DNA from: an uncultured Cytophagales bacterium
GTDB taxonomy: Bacteria; Bacteroidota; Bacteroidia; Cytophagales; Thermonemataceae
Direction of reading: 5' to 3'
DNA: 64,000 nucleotides
NCBI GenBank assembly: GCA_937911505.1
Contig: CALEMF010000047.1
Coordinates: 1-64,000, forward strand
Below are positions 7,673-16,231 of this stretch, piece after piece. Positions within the stretch are counted from its first letter, which is position 1. The number at the start of each line of letters is the position of its first letter. The translations under genes were made by a program, and so were the position numbers. The notes under the pieces were generated by a model that worked only from the letters and a program-made list of their open reading frames with translations, had not been told where the DNA came from and did not search any database.

Positions 7673-7894
7673 TTACTTATGTGGAGGCTGATCTTCGTAA
7701 AAATAGCCTTCCTCAAATGTTTTGTTAGAGGCTTTCCCGTTGATAAGGATACTTAGTACCATCCAAATCAGTAAGAAAGGAGAAAGTACAAACATAAAAG
7801 CCGTCACTTGAAAAGAAATACCCAAGTAGGGGCTAATGATGTAAAGCGCTAAATAGAGAGAAGTAACTAATATAGCATTTCTGCAGCCTTTCAT
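7673..7894 (-). CDS. Small two-helix membrane protein
   Basis: A 73-residue protein with two predicted membrane helices: about residues 8-28 (ILVTSLYLALYIISPYLGI) and 31-52 (FMFVLSPFLLIWMVLSILI), followed by a charged tail (F-E-E-G-Y-F-Y-E-D-Q-P). Small inner-membrane proteins of this shape are widespread in Bacteroidota and have no known role. It converges with the split gene ending at 7654 and its upstream region contains an unusual nested inverted repeat at 7911-7970. Coding is supported by the hydrophobic pattern and the lack of a longer competing frame; no family name can be given. Confidence 0.6.
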   Translation of the reverse strand: MKGCRNAILVTSLYLALYIISPYLGISFQVTAFMFVLSPFLLIWMVLSILINGKASNKTFEEGYFYEDQPPHK

Positions 7895-8320
7895 ATTGAA
7901 ATAATCTAAGTTGAGTGAATTTTTTGTTTAACAGATCAACCAAAAAAGTTAAACAAATGTTTAGGCTCAACCCAAAAGAAGTTCATTGCCAGCTAAGTTG
8001 ATAGTGTAGTTCCCCTTTAAACGGGGTTGAAGAGATAGTGGCAGCGTTTATTGAGAAATAGCTACCACTCTATTTTTTGACTTGTACACACGTTTAGATC
8101 AAATAGAATACAAATACACAATATTCCCAAGTACTTTTTATTTAAGCTTGTCTTATGCCTTATACATAAGAATCCTGCTAATGATAGCATAAAATTCAAG
8201 GCAGCATTTTCACATTCCTCCAAAAAGTATTAAATTAAATATGAGACATTTATAAGCTTTTATCTGGTATAATAGGTTATGAGGGGTCTTTAAGTAAACT
8301 TTCAAAAAACGAGCACAATC
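7895..8320. other. Intergenic region without a gene
   Basis: No ORF with coding character was found here in six frames. The only structure noticed is a nested inverted repeat at 7911-7970 close to the start of the small membrane protein gene. No clear TAnnTTTG promoter is visible for the gene at 8321. Confidence 0.6.
7911..7970. repeat. Nested inverted repeat upstream of small membrane protein gene
   Basis: TTTGTTTAAC (7923-7932) and GTTAAACAAA (7948-7957) are perfect inverted repeats with a 15-base gap, enclosed by TTGAG (7911-7915) and CTCAA (7966-7970). The structure starts 17 bases before the start codon at 7894, so it is a candidate operator or 5' leader structure for that gene. Confidence 0.5.
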
Positions 8321-8797
8321 ATGAAAAAAATAATCATTGTATTGATCCTCATTGCTGGAATAACCATAGAAAATAAAGCACAGGTTTCTTTTAAGGATGA
8401 AAAAGGAAATACACAAGTTACAATGAATGAGAAAGGAGAAATCTTTTTTCAAGGTGAACTAGGAGCACGTGTTGAAGAGTACGGTAAAAATGGAAAGCAC
8501 GGACAAAATGTTCGCTTTTATGGGAAAGATGGTCAGCAAGTAGCCAACTACGTTGCCAAAAAGAAAACCCTGTTTGGGAAAGAAAAAGAAGTCCTTGCCA
8601 CTGTGACTGATACGGGCTTGAAAGACGAAGCCTCAGGTAAAACCATGCGATGGTCGGAGGAGGGCGTACTCATGACCGATGCCAAGAAGATGAACCTTTT
8701 TCTTGATCCTAACGACGAGCTAATCAAAGACCGTACTTTGATGATTGCTTACTTGATAGTAATGGGCGCTGAGATAACGCTACCATCAGGAAACTAA
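8321..8797 (+). CDS. Secreted protein of unknown function
   Basis: A 158-residue exported protein. Residues 1-20 are a signal peptide (MKKIIIVLILIAGITIENKA, cleaved before QVSF). The mature part begins with short, strongly repeated Lys/Gly turns (FKDEKGNTQVTMNEKGEIFF, then YGKNGKHG and YGKDGQ), which suggests a beta-hairpin or toast-rack-like repeat similar to MORN-type hairpins, followed by a more globular end. No catalytic motif is visible. The gene stands alone with more than 400 bases upstream and 190 bases downstream. Function cannot be given. Confidence 0.7.
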   Translation: MKKIIIVLILIAGITIENKAQVSFKDEKGNTQVTMNEKGEIFFQGELGARVEEYGKNGKHGQNVRFYGKDGQQVANYVAKKKTLFGKEKEVLATVTDTGLKDEASGKTMRWSEEGVLMTDAKKMNLFLDPNDELIKDRTLMIAYLIVMGAEITLPSGN

Positions 8798-8913
8798 GAG
8801 GTCGGCTTAAGTTAAGCATGGGCACTTTTAAAAAGATGTTGTAGCCTTACAAGGCAATAAAATCATAAATTTGTCGTGAACTAGACAAACTGGAATGAAG
8901 TTTTCTTTGTAGG

Positions 8914-8944
8914 TTGTGAGACGAAGCAACAAATTGTATCTTCG
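8914..8944 (+). promoter_or_regulatory. Promoter of the DUF2911 gene
   Basis: TTG at 8914-8916, a 20-base spacer and TATCTTCG at 8937-8944 fit the Bacteroidota sigma-A promoter (TTG-N19/20-TAnnTTTG, one mismatch at -7). Transcription would begin around 8950, giving a leader of about 38 bases before the ATG at 8988. Confidence 0.5.
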
Positions 8945-8987
8945 ATCGTTTATTACCATGTTCAACTAAAAATATATTGCATTGACG

Positions 8988-9530
8988 ATGAAAAAAAGTC
9001 TTTTTATAATTCTACTTATAAGCGTGTGGGGATGGGAAGCTACTGCACAGCGCGTGATTACCCCTAAGGAGAAAAAAAGTCCTTTGGCAATGGCTATCTT
9101 AAAGAAAAATAATAACTACCTGAAAGTAACTTATGGCCAACCTTACAAGCGAGATAGAGAGGTATTTGGGAAGCTCGTTCCCTATGATGAAGTGTGGAGA
9201 ACAGGCGCTAATGAAGCAACAGAGTTTACCACTATTAGAGATATCAAGTTTGGCGATAAAACGCTTAAAGCAGGTACATACACCATCTTTACCATTCCTT
9301 CTGAAGAAAAGTGGACCGTTATACTCAATGGTGAGTTAGGACAATGGGGCAACTACTCTTACGATAAAGTCAAAGAAAAAGATGTACTAAAAATAGAGGC
9401 TCCCGCTAGTGAAATTAAAGACGAATACGAGGCCTTTACCATTAAGTTTTTCGAGAAAGAAAATGGCGCCGATATGCAGCTTGTATGGGCACAAACCCAA
9501 GTAGATGTACCCATTACATTTATTAGATAA
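8988..9530 (+). CDS. DUF2911 domain secreted protein
   Basis: A 180-residue protein of the DUF2911 family. An in-frame TTG at 8982 exists, but the ATG at 8988 gives the better signal peptide (MKKSLFIILLISVWGWEATAQ, about 21 residues). The family hallmark blocks are present in order: V-T-Y-G-Q-P-Y-K-R-x-R-E-V-F-G-x-L-V-P-Y-x-E-V-W-R-T-G-A-N-E-A-T, then F-G-D-K-x-L-K-A-G-T-Y-T-I-F-T-I-P, W-T-V-I-L-N and W-G-N-Y-S-Y. DUF2911 proteins are common secreted proteins in Bacteroidota with no established activity; the fold is thought to be a beta-sandwich. Length is near-complete for the single-domain version. It is followed by a hairpin terminator at 9552. Confidence 0.9.
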   Translation: MKKSLFIILLISVWGWEATAQRVITPKEKKSPLAMAILKKNNNYLKVTYGQPYKRDREVFGKLVPYDEVWRTGANEATEFTTIRDIKFGDKTLKAGTYTIFTIPSEEKWTVILNGELGQWGNYSYDKVKEKDVLKIEAPASEIKDEYEAFTIKFFEKENGADMQLVWAQTQVDVPITFIR

Positions 9531-9551
9531 TTTGCTGTAAATCCTTTTTAT

Positions 9552-9586
9552 AAAGCCTCTTGAAGTACTTAACTGCGAGAGGCTTT
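9552..9586 (+). terminator. Intrinsic terminator after the DUF2911 gene
   Basis: AAAGCCTCT (9552-9560) and AGAGGCTTT (9578-9586) form a perfect 9-bp stem with a 17-base loop, 21 bases after the stop codon. The T run is short, so efficiency may be moderate. Confidence 0.65.
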
Positions 9587-9620
9587 GTTGTACAAGATAA
9601 TTCATTTTTTACCGCTCTTC

Positions 9621-11399
9621 ATGAAATCAATCCGACTACGTAGCTACCAGCTTAGTTGTATCTGCTTGCTGATCGTCAGTGGCCTGTCGCTGCACTTACA
9701 AGCCCAAAACAAAGAAAAGCTTTACACAAAGGGAATCCGGTACTTTGAGAAAGGGCGCTTCGAGAAGGGGCACACACAGATGCAGGCGCTTCTCCGTATC
9801 GATAAAACTCATCGTGATGCGCTCTATGCAGAAGCCTTTTATTACCTTGTAGCGGGAAAGTATAACCAAGCACTGGCTTCATTCAACACACTTCTGGGGC
9901 ATCACGCCCAAGACTACGCCGCCTATATAGGAAGAGCCAAAACTTGGATGCAACTCGACTCGCTGGCTGCAGCAGAAGAAGATTTGATAGATGCTTATCA
10001 GCTTGATAGTACCCAAGCAGAAATTTATACAGCCTTTGGGCAACTCTATACCTTGGCTAGCCTTCACAATGATGCCAATGTGTTTCTGGACAGAGCGCTT
10101 GCCATAGACCCACAAAACGCAGAAGCCTACCAGTGGCTTGCCTTCAATTATTGGCTACAAGAAGATGAAGAAGCGGCACTGGCTTATATCAATAAGAGCC
10201 TCGAGCAAGACCCTGATCAAGTGCAAGCACAGAAGATAAAAGCCTATTTAAAACTGGTAAAAGGCGATTACAAAGAAGTAGATCGGATTTATCAAAACAT
10301 CCTCGACCGTACCCCTGATGTACTTACTGAGCAAGACTTTTATACTTGGGGAACCGCCTATTATTTCCTAAAAGCGTACTCTAAAGCGCTTTATCTGCTT
10401 CGTACGCCAGAGGCAACCGAAAACCCAGCCATTGCGTACAGTTTAGCCCGCACCTATTTTGCAATTAAAGAATATCCCACTGCTTTTCATAAAATAGACA
10501 CCGCCATTGCCATTACTCGAGAATTAGCGCTACCTACTGCTACACTTTATTACGATAGAGCCGTGATGTATGCGAAGACAGGCCGCTACAAAAAGGCTAA
10601 AAAAGATTTCTTTGAAGCCATTACCCAAGCCCCCGAACTGATCGCACAAACAGATGAGAAAGGAAAAACCATCCCCCTGCTGGGAGATGCCACTTATTTA
10701 CTGAGAAAATACATTTCACCACAAGAAAAAGACAGTATTCAAACGGTGGGCTGGCAAGAGCGTGCGTACAACCTCGGTTTGGCAGACGAACTAAGCGCTG
10801 CGCAGGTGGCTATACAAAAAGCTTACTCGCTCGATTCCCTCAATGCGAGGACGGTGACTATTCAAGCCTTAATTGCAGCACTTGACGAAGACTATGAGCG
10901 CGCTTTAGTATTATTTGAAGAAGCAGAAGGGCTTCCCAATGCCCAAGATAAAGAGTTGATTTATTATCTACGTGCTATGACTTGGGTAGAGATGGAACAG
11001 TACAGCAAGGCACTCGCTTCTTTGGATAAAGCTCTTGTAGAAAACCCTAAAGAAGCTACCTATTATTATGAAAAAGCAAGTATTCAACATACTTTAGGGC
11101 AATTAGAAGAAGCTTTGACGCTCATTAATCAGGCTTTATTGTTGACTGCTGATCCAACCTACCAGCTAGAAAAAGCCTTTTATCTCTATGAGTTGGATCG
11201 GTATGCAGCGGCACTCAATATTTGTAATGCCCTTCTTGAAAAAGATGTAATGTATACAGAGGTCTATTACTATCGCGCCTTGATTTACCAAGCGCAAGAG
11301 GAGTACGAGAAAGCGCTACAGGATGTAGCGCATGCGTTGCGTTACTATCCAGACGACGAAGAACTACAAGCTTTACAAGAAGAGTTGGCAAGTAAATAA
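9621..11399 (+). CDS. Secreted TPR repeat protein
   Basis: A 592-residue protein built almost wholly of tetratricopeptide repeats. The longest frame opens at a TTG at 9585 inside the preceding terminator; the ATG at 9621 gives a proper signal peptide (MKSIRLRSYQLSCICLLIVSGLSLHLQAQ). At least a dozen 34-residue TPR units follow from about residue 32 to the end, with the usual G/A-Y-A-x-A pattern, for example KGIRYFEKGRFEKGHTQM, AYQWLAFNYWLQEDEEAALA and YYYRALIYQAQEEYEKALQD. There is a less regular stretch around residues 320-390. TPR proteins are scaffolds; exported ones in Bacteroidota take part in outer-membrane assembly and type IX secretion complexes. No enzyme domain is fused. It converges with htrA at 11424. 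Confidence 0.85.
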   Translation: MKSIRLRSYQLSCICLLIVSGLSLHLQAQNKEKLYTKGIRYFEKGRFEKGHTQMQALLRIDKTHRDALYAEAFYYLVAGKYNQALASFNTLLGHHAQDYAAYIGRAKTWMQLDSLAAAEEDLIDAYQLDSTQAEIYTAFGQLYTLASLHNDANVFLDRALAIDPQNAEAYQWLAFNYWLQEDEEAALAYINKSLEQDPDQVQAQKIKAYLKLVKGDYKEVDRIYQNILDRTPDVLTEQDFYTWGTAYYFLKAYSKALYLLRTPEATENPAIAYSLARTYFAIKEYPTAFHKIDTAIAITRELALPTATLYYDRAVMYAKTGRYKKAKKDFFEAITQAPELIAQTDEKGKTIPLLGDATYLLRKYISPQEKDSIQTVGWQERAYNLGLADELSAAQVAIQKAYSLDSLNARTVTIQALIAALDEDYERALVLFEEAEGLPNAQDKELIYYLRAMTWVEMEQYSKALASLDKALVENPKEATYYYEKASIQHTLGQLEEALTLINQALLLTADPTYQLEKAFYLYELDRYAAALNICNALLEKDVMYTEVYYYRALIYQAQEEYEKALQDVAHALRYYPDDEELQALQEELASK

Positions 11400-11423
11400 A
11401 TATCGTTAATGAAGCGTGTAAGG

Positions 11424-12869
11424 TTAGAAGTAGAAGGAGTAATACCCTTTTCTTCCGCTTGCCGAGATGCCTTCCATTACTACACGGCCACCTTGCTTTT
11501 CATACTGTTCTAGTGTGGTGACTACATCTTCTGGTTTTTCCATCATTTGTCCGTTGATTTTCGTGATGATAAATCCTTCGTTTACACCCATACGGCTAAA
11601 AAATCCTCTCCTTAATTTGGCAATGCGGATACCATTATTCAGATTGAGCTTATCTCTTTCTACTTTAGAAATGGCTTCTAGTTCTACCCCCAAACGGTTG
11701 GCTGAGAAAATCTTCCTTTTAATTACACCAGTAGTACCTTCTCGGTTGGTGAGCGTCGCTTGTTTCTCAAGTAGAGCACCTTTTTTTCTGTAAGCAATAT
11801 TTACCTTATCGCCTGGTTTCAGATAGCTAAGCTGCTCATCGTACTCAGCTCGTGCATTAATTTCTTCTTCGTTCACTTTTAGAATGACGTCTCCTTCTAC
11901 CAGACCGATTTTATCAGCAGCGCTTCCTTCTAGTACCCCTGTAATGACTACCCCATCTAGTTTAGCAAGGTTGTACTCTTCGGCTATATCGGTGTTAATA
12001 TCTTTTACCTCAGCCCCCAGAAAAGCTTTTTGTACTTCACCAAACTGGATCAGGTCGTTTACAATCTTCGCTACAATATCTACTGGTACAGCAAATCCAT
12101 AGCCTGTGTAAGTACCCGTACGAGATAAAATAGCTGTATTGATACCGATAAGTTCTCCTGATAAATTTACCAAAGCTCCCCCGCTATTGCCCGGATTGAT
12201 GGCTGCATCTGTCTGGATAAACGATTCTATTGGAAATTGTCCTCCTAGTAAATTGATGTTACGTCCTTTGGCACTTACGATGCCTGCTGTTACGGTAGAG
12301 GTGAGATTAAAAGGGTTTCCAACCGCCAATACCCACTCTCCTACTTGTACATTACGAGAGCGCCCTAGCTTAATATTAGGAAGGTTTTTCGCCTTTATTT
12401 TCAGAATAGCCAAGTCAGAAGAAGGGTCTGTTCCGATGATTTCTGCTTCAAAAGTTTGCTTATTATGGATCACTTCTACCTCCTCTGCATCTTCGATCAC
12501 GTGGTTGTTTGTAACGATGTAGCCATCACTGGTGAAGATTACACCAGAACCAGAACTCAATACTCTGTCAGAACGCCAGCCATCTCCAAAATAAAGATCG
12601 AATAAATCCATAGATTGCCGAGAGCGTGCCACTGTTTTGATGTATACAACACTTGGTGTACTGATGGCAGAAGCTTCCACAAAGTCTTCGTTTAGCAGGA
12701 CACGCGTACCGTGGCGCGCTAAATGGGTTTGGGAAGCGGTATTTTGTAGTTCTGCGGTGGGTTGCTCTTTGAAAGGAGCTTTAGTAAAATACAGTAAGAG
12801 GTACAAAATAGCGGCCCCTACAAAGCCCCCTGACATGCCAATGGTAAAGTATCGAAGAAGATTTTTCAT
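11424..12869 (-). CDS. degP: Do/HtrA-family periplasmic serine protease
   Basis: A 481-residue HtrA protease-chaperone of the periplasm. An N-terminal membrane anchor (residues about 10-28, IGMSGGFVGAAILYLLLYF) is followed by the trypsin-like domain with the catalytic triad in classic contexts: His123 in TNNHVIEDA, Asp152 in SSDLAILKI and Ser229 in NPGNSGGALVNLSGELIGIN. Two PDZ domains follow at about 280-370 and 395-480 (the second beginning RLGVELEAI). Length and two-PDZ layout match DegP/DegQ. The family degrades or refolds misfolded envelope proteins under heat and envelope stress. It stands alone, convergent with the TPR gene. All key residues are present, so it should be active. Confidence 0.95.
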   Translation of the reverse strand: MKNLLRYFTIGMSGGFVGAAILYLLLYFTKAPFKEQPTAELQNTASQTHLARHGTRVLLNEDFVEASAISTPSVVYIKTVARSRQSMDLFDLYFGDGWRSDRVLSSGSGVIFTSDGYIVTNNHVIEDAEEVEVIHNKQTFEAEIIGTDPSSDLAILKIKAKNLPNIKLGRSRNVQVGEWVLAVGNPFNLTSTVTAGIVSAKGRNINLLGGQFPIESFIQTDAAINPGNSGGALVNLSGELIGINTAILSRTGTYTGYGFAVPVDIVAKIVNDLIQFGEVQKAFLGAEVKDINTDIAEEYNLAKLDGVVITGVLEGSAADKIGLVEGDVILKVNEEEINARAEYDEQLSYLKPGDKVNIAYRKKGALLEKQATLTNREGTTGVIKRKIFSANRLGVELEAISKVERDKLNLNNGIRIAKLRRGFFSRMGVNEGFIITKINGQMMEKPEDVVTTLEQYEKQGGRVVMEGISASGRKGYYSFYF

Positions 12870-13162
12870 AGCGAGAAGTAAAAAATTTGTATAAGCATAT
12901 ACCCTGTTTCAATGGGAATTGTTCCTTGTCTACCTGAGATTTTCAAATGCTTACTAGTAGTACTTACTCGAAAATACCAAATAGCTAGACAATATACAAT
13001 TTCCTAAGGTGATGATACCTGTTGCTAGCGATAAGAAACTAGCGCTCAGAAGAGTAACACACTCGATGACTTTCTGGGAATAAACCAAGGTTTTTATGAA
13101 CAAAAACTACGCTTGCAGGTAGTATACACATAAACAGGTATTAAATGAATTAGGTGAGGGTT

Positions 13163-13576
13163 ATGTTAGAGCAAGAAAAGTTACAGGGGCGATTAAGCAG
13201 GCTGAAAAATGCTTCAGAAGGTCTATTTTACCCAAGCGATGTCGACGAGCCCTTCACTGTATTCAATTGGAAAGTAAGAGATGAACCTCCTTTGGAAAAA
13301 GAACGTGTCAGAGAAATTCTTCAGCTATCTGCGCACGATCCTATTCAAGTAAAAAAACTAGACGACCTCTTTGGCCGCCTTACTACACCTCAAGAGTGGC
13401 ATACAGACGAAGACTTGGATACCGTAGAGCAATTCCAAGAATTGACCCATATATTACGTAAGAACCTCAAGAAAATACAGGTGTTCTATGTTGGCACTAC
13501 TGAGAAGGTCATCTATTTGGTAGGAAAAACACCTGAAAAATACTGGGCGGGACTCAAAACAAGAATTGTTGATTGA
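13163..13576 (+). CDS. Nuclease A inhibitor (NuiA)-like protein
   Basis: A 137-residue protein matching the NuiA family. A GTG at 13154 is in frame but the ATG at 13163 is preferred. Family pattern: L-x-x-A-S-E-G-L-F-Y-P-S-D-V-D-E-P-F-T-V-F-x-W near residues 14-36, V-R-E-I-L in the middle, D-D-L-F-x-R-L with W-H at about 75-90, E-Q-F-Q-E-L with a following amphipathic helix, and the end V-F-Y-V-G-T-T-E-K-V-I-Y-L-V-G-K-T then G-L-K-T. In Anabaena NuiA is a tight protein inhibitor of the sugar-nonspecific nuclease NucA, folding as a three-layer alpha-beta-alpha sandwich. No nucA-like nuclease gene is in this window, so the target here is unknown. No signal peptide, so cytoplasmic. Confidence 0.8.
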   Translation: MLEQEKLQGRLSRLKNASEGLFYPSDVDEPFTVFNWKVRDEPPLEKERVREILQLSAHDPIQVKKLDDLFGRLTTPQEWHTDEDLDTVEQFQELTHILRKNLKKIQVFYVGTTEKVIYLVGKTPEKYWAGLKTRIVD

Positions 13577-13606
13577 AGACTTTTGGGGCAAGTATACCTA
13601 CTTCTT

Positions 13607-13894
13607 TTACCAAGGCCACATAATGTATAAGTGTAGTGAGGCTATTGGTAATCGTAAAAATAGGCAATACACTACTTCTAAGTAAATCGCCTTCTTTTTT
13701 ATCTTTTGAAAGATTCTGTAGACTATCAACATATATATATTATATAACAGTGAAAAAAAGATTGTTCCAAGTAAGAGGAAACCAATCCAATCGGCGTGTC
13801 TGTCAAAGAAAAATACTTTTAACAATCACAGTACAATCACTAAATTGATTACAGTGATGGCGGGTTTTCTAAATGTGCTACTAACAGTATTCAT
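13607..13894 (-). pseudogene. Small membrane protein gene interrupted by one in-frame TGA
   Basis: From the ATG read at 13894-13892 the frame encodes MNTVSSTFRKPAITVINLV and three more residues, meets TGA at 13828-13826, and then continues open for 72 codons to the TAA at 13607. The joined product is a 95-residue protein with three hydrophobic segments: about 13-28 (spanning the stop), 37-57 (WIGFLLLGTIFFSLLYNIYML) and 72-92. The break falls in the middle of the first membrane helix, in the context V-L-stop-L-L-K, where TGG (Trp) would fit well. Neither part alone makes a sensible protein. The likely history is a recent nonsense mutation (or base-call error) in a small Bacteroidota membrane protein of unknown role. 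TGA recoding is unlikely. Confidence 0.6.
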
Positions 13895-14089
13895 ATTATT
13901 AGGGGATAAACAAAGTAAATGCGCGCAGGAATCTTTCAATAAATTACTATCTCCAAGCGAATACTTATCTGCATTTTAAACGAACTTATCCTTTTTTTAG
14001 TCTACTTCGTCATTTTATACTTTTCTGCCTTTAAAAGATTCTACAACTTGGGTGTATTAAATAATTAAAACATAAAAAATAATGTGTGT

Positions 14090-15181
14090 ATGAAGACGAT
14101 GTGCTTTTTTGTGACAGTGGCTCTTTTGGTATTAGGTAGCCGAACAAAGGTAAGGCAAGACTTTGTCTACCCCTCTGAAATTATAAAAAACTTGAAGGGA
14201 CAGGAGGTGAAGGTGGAAGACTTGGAATCATTTTTAGAAGCTCAGATGAGGCTCTTGGAAGTACCAGGGGTATCACTCGCCATTATCAATGATGGAAAAG
14301 TGGTATACCATACAGTAAAGGGATACGCGGAAATAAAGAATAAAAAGGAAGTGACTAACAATACTATTTTTGAAGGCGCTTCCCTTTCTAAGCCTGTTTT
14401 CGCCTATTTGGTGATGAAACTCGTAGAAGAGGGCAAGTTAGCATTAGATAAGCCGTTGCATCTTTATTTGCCTTATGAAGACATCGCCTACGACGAACGA
14501 TATAAGAAAATTACCGCTAGAATGGTACTTTCTCATACTACGGGCTTTCCCAACTGGCGCCCCGATAATGGAAAAGGTAAATTAGTCATTCAGTTTGAAC
14601 CAGGTACTTCCTTTGGATATTCTGGTGAGGGATACCAATATTTGGCCAAAGTAGTGGCGCACCTATTGCACACCGATGATGCAGGGTTGGAGGCTTTCTA
14701 CCAAGAGGTAGTGGCAAAACCTTTACAGTTGAAGTATACCAAGTACCTACAGGACGAGCATAACAAAAAAAATAAGGCGGTAGGTTATGAAGGAACAATA
14801 CCACTCAAGGGAGAAGACGATCCTACCGTGTTTGGGGCGGCGTATTCGATCCATTCGGAGGCCCTCGATTTTTCCAAATGGATAATCGCTATTTTACGTC
14901 AAGAGGGATTAAGTAAGGAAAGTTACCTCGAGTTATTTCGATCGCAGGTCAAGATTCCTGAAGACTCACCAGAAGGACAGCTAGGTGTAACAGACTGGAC
15001 GTTGGGTTTTGCTAAAGCGCAACTTCCCTTTGGTACTGTGTATGCTCATGGAGGCAATAACGAAGGATACACAAGCCTTTTTGCGCTCAATAGGGAAAAG
15101 CAATGGGGGTTTGTTATTTTTACAAATGCTGACCAGTCATCGCTGCCTCTGGAGGTACTAGCTTATATAAACAAAGAATAG
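14090..15181 (+). CDS. Secreted serine hydrolase, class C beta-lactamase fold
   Basis: A 363-residue member of the beta-lactamase/D-alanyl-D-alanine carboxypeptidase-like family. Of the possible starts (GTG at 14084, ATG at 14090) the ATG is chosen. Residues 1-18 are a signal peptide (MCFFVTVALLVLGS). The three active-site motifs are there: S-L-S-K at 98-101 (nucleophile Ser98, Lys101), Y-S-G at 177-179 and H-G-G about residue 318, the last replacing K-T-G as is usual in class C-like esterases and peptidases. Also M-V-L-S-H-T-T-G-F-P at 145-154. Such enzymes act on peptidoglycan peptides, D-amino peptides or esters. It is the first gene of an operon with a two-component system (26-base gap to the kinase), so its expression or substrate may be linked to that signal. 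Confidence 0.9.
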   Translation: MKTMCFFVTVALLVLGSRTKVRQDFVYPSEIIKNLKGQEVKVEDLESFLEAQMRLLEVPGVSLAIINDGKVVYHTVKGYAEIKNKKEVTNNTIFEGASLSKPVFAYLVMKLVEEGKLALDKPLHLYLPYEDIAYDERYKKITARMVLSHTTGFPNWRPDNGKGKLVIQFEPGTSFGYSGEGYQYLAKVVAHLLHTDDAGLEAFYQEVVAKPLQLKYTKYLQDEHNKKNKAVGYEGTIPLKGEDDPTVFGAAYSIHSEALDFSKWIIAILRQEGLSKESYLELFRSQVKIPEDSPEGQLGVTDWTLGFAKAQLPFGTVYAHGGNNEGYTSLFALNREKQWGFVIFTNADQSSLPLEVLAYINKE

Positions 15182-15207
15182 ACAACTTCTTTATCTAAAA
15201 AAATTAA

Positions 15208-16221
15208 TTGAAGAGAATAAGCCTAAATAAATCTGATTATAAACTTATCGGTGTTTATCTGTTAATCGTCACTACTTGGTTGATTTACCGATTTACGGTA
15301 GAGGCCTATACCCGGCTTGAGTTTATGATCGATATCCCCGTAGCGTTGTTGCAGGTAGTTGTATTACTCTCAGTTTTAAAAGGGTTAGTAGAATACTATT
15401 TCCTTAATAACGGTCACGTTGTTGTATTCATACTACTGGGTTTTGTTAGTCTTTGGGTGGTAGGCTTCATTACTATGCTCTCTGGTGATTTCACACTTTA
15501 TCGAAGCATTCCTTGGGAGCGATATACGCCCATTGGTAATCTTATCATCAATAATGTAAGTAATTCAATCTATAATATCGCGATCCCAGTATTATTACTT
15601 TCTGGTAAAAAGTATCACGAATATCGGCTTAATGAAGTCAAGCTAATCAACGCTCAAAAAGAACTTGAAGTGAAGCTATTGCGTGCTCAGTACGATCCTC
15701 ATTTCCTCTACAATAGTTTAAATACCATTGACGCCCTGATTGACTATTCATCAAAGGAAAAAGTAAAGACTTATATCGCTCACTTATCAGCGCTTTATAG
15801 ATACCTGATTCATACAATAGATGAAGAAGTAGTTTCTTTGGAAAAAGAGCTTCAGCTAGCTAACAACTATATTTACCTTATCGATACCCAGTTTGAAAAC
15901 GATTATGAATTCAAGATTATAGGCGAAGCAACCAAAGACAACTATTTACCTAACGGAACGCTTCTGGCAGTACTCGAAAATGTAGTGAAACATAATAAAG
16001 CTATCCAAGGGAAAGCAATCATTACTGAAGTTCATGTCAATGAACATTCGGTTGTAGTAACCAATACAAAAATGGAGAGCACTACCAAAAGCGATAGACA
16101 AGGCACTGGCCTGCAGAATTTAGATAAACGCTATCGTCTGGTGAGCGATTCGAAAATTAAAATAGAGGAGACTGTAGGTAGATTCACCATTCACCTACCG
16201 TTGCTAAAAGTGATAAAATAA
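15208..16221 (+). CDS. LytS/YehU-type sensor histidine kinase
   Basis: A 337-residue membrane kinase starting at TTG (15208); no closer ATG fits. Four membrane helices lie at about 12-30, 41-60, 70-92 and 118-132, with no large external sensor domain. The His_kinase (PF06580) motif is at 158-180: L-R-A-Q-Y-D-P-H-F-L-Y-N-S-L-N with phospho-acceptor His165. The HATPase part is compact: an N-box variant E-N-V-V-K-H-N at about 260 and a G-T-G-L-Q-N-L-D-K-R-Y box near 302. Its partner is the LytTR regulator that begins 10 bases downstream, and a secreted serine hydrolase precedes it. In this family the kinase senses membrane or cell-wall signals; the trigger here is unknown. Confidence 0.9.
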   Translation: MKRISLNKSDYKLIGVYLLIVTTWLIYRFTVEAYTRLEFMIDIPVALLQVVVLLSVLKGLVEYYFLNNGHVVVFILLGFVSLWVVGFITMLSGDFTLYRSIPWERYTPIGNLIINNVSNSIYNIAIPVLLLSGKKYHEYRLNEVKLINAQKELEVKLLRAQYDPHFLYNSLNTIDALIDYSSKEKVKTYIAHLSALYRYLIHTIDEEVVSLEKELQLANNYIYLIDTQFENDYEFKIIGEATKDNYLPNGTLLAVLENVVKHNKAIQGKAIITEVHVNEHSVVVTNTKMESTTKSDRQGTGLQNLDKRYRLVSDSKIKIEETVGRFTIHLPLLKVIK

Positions 16222-16231
16222 ATTGAATCCC

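Noticed and set aside
8210-8452. 80-codon minus-strand frame
   Set aside because: Antisense to the start of the secreted protein at 8321 and no coding character.
13731-13747. AT dinucleotide-rich tract as a promoter or microsatellite
   Set aside because: It falls inside the broken membrane protein gene and codes for Y-N-I-Y; no promoter pattern.
13826-13828. In-frame TGA as a recoded Trp or selenocysteine codon
   Set aside because: Other genes here end with TGA and use TGG for Trp normally, and no selenocysteine-type stem-loop follows; a nonsense change is simpler.
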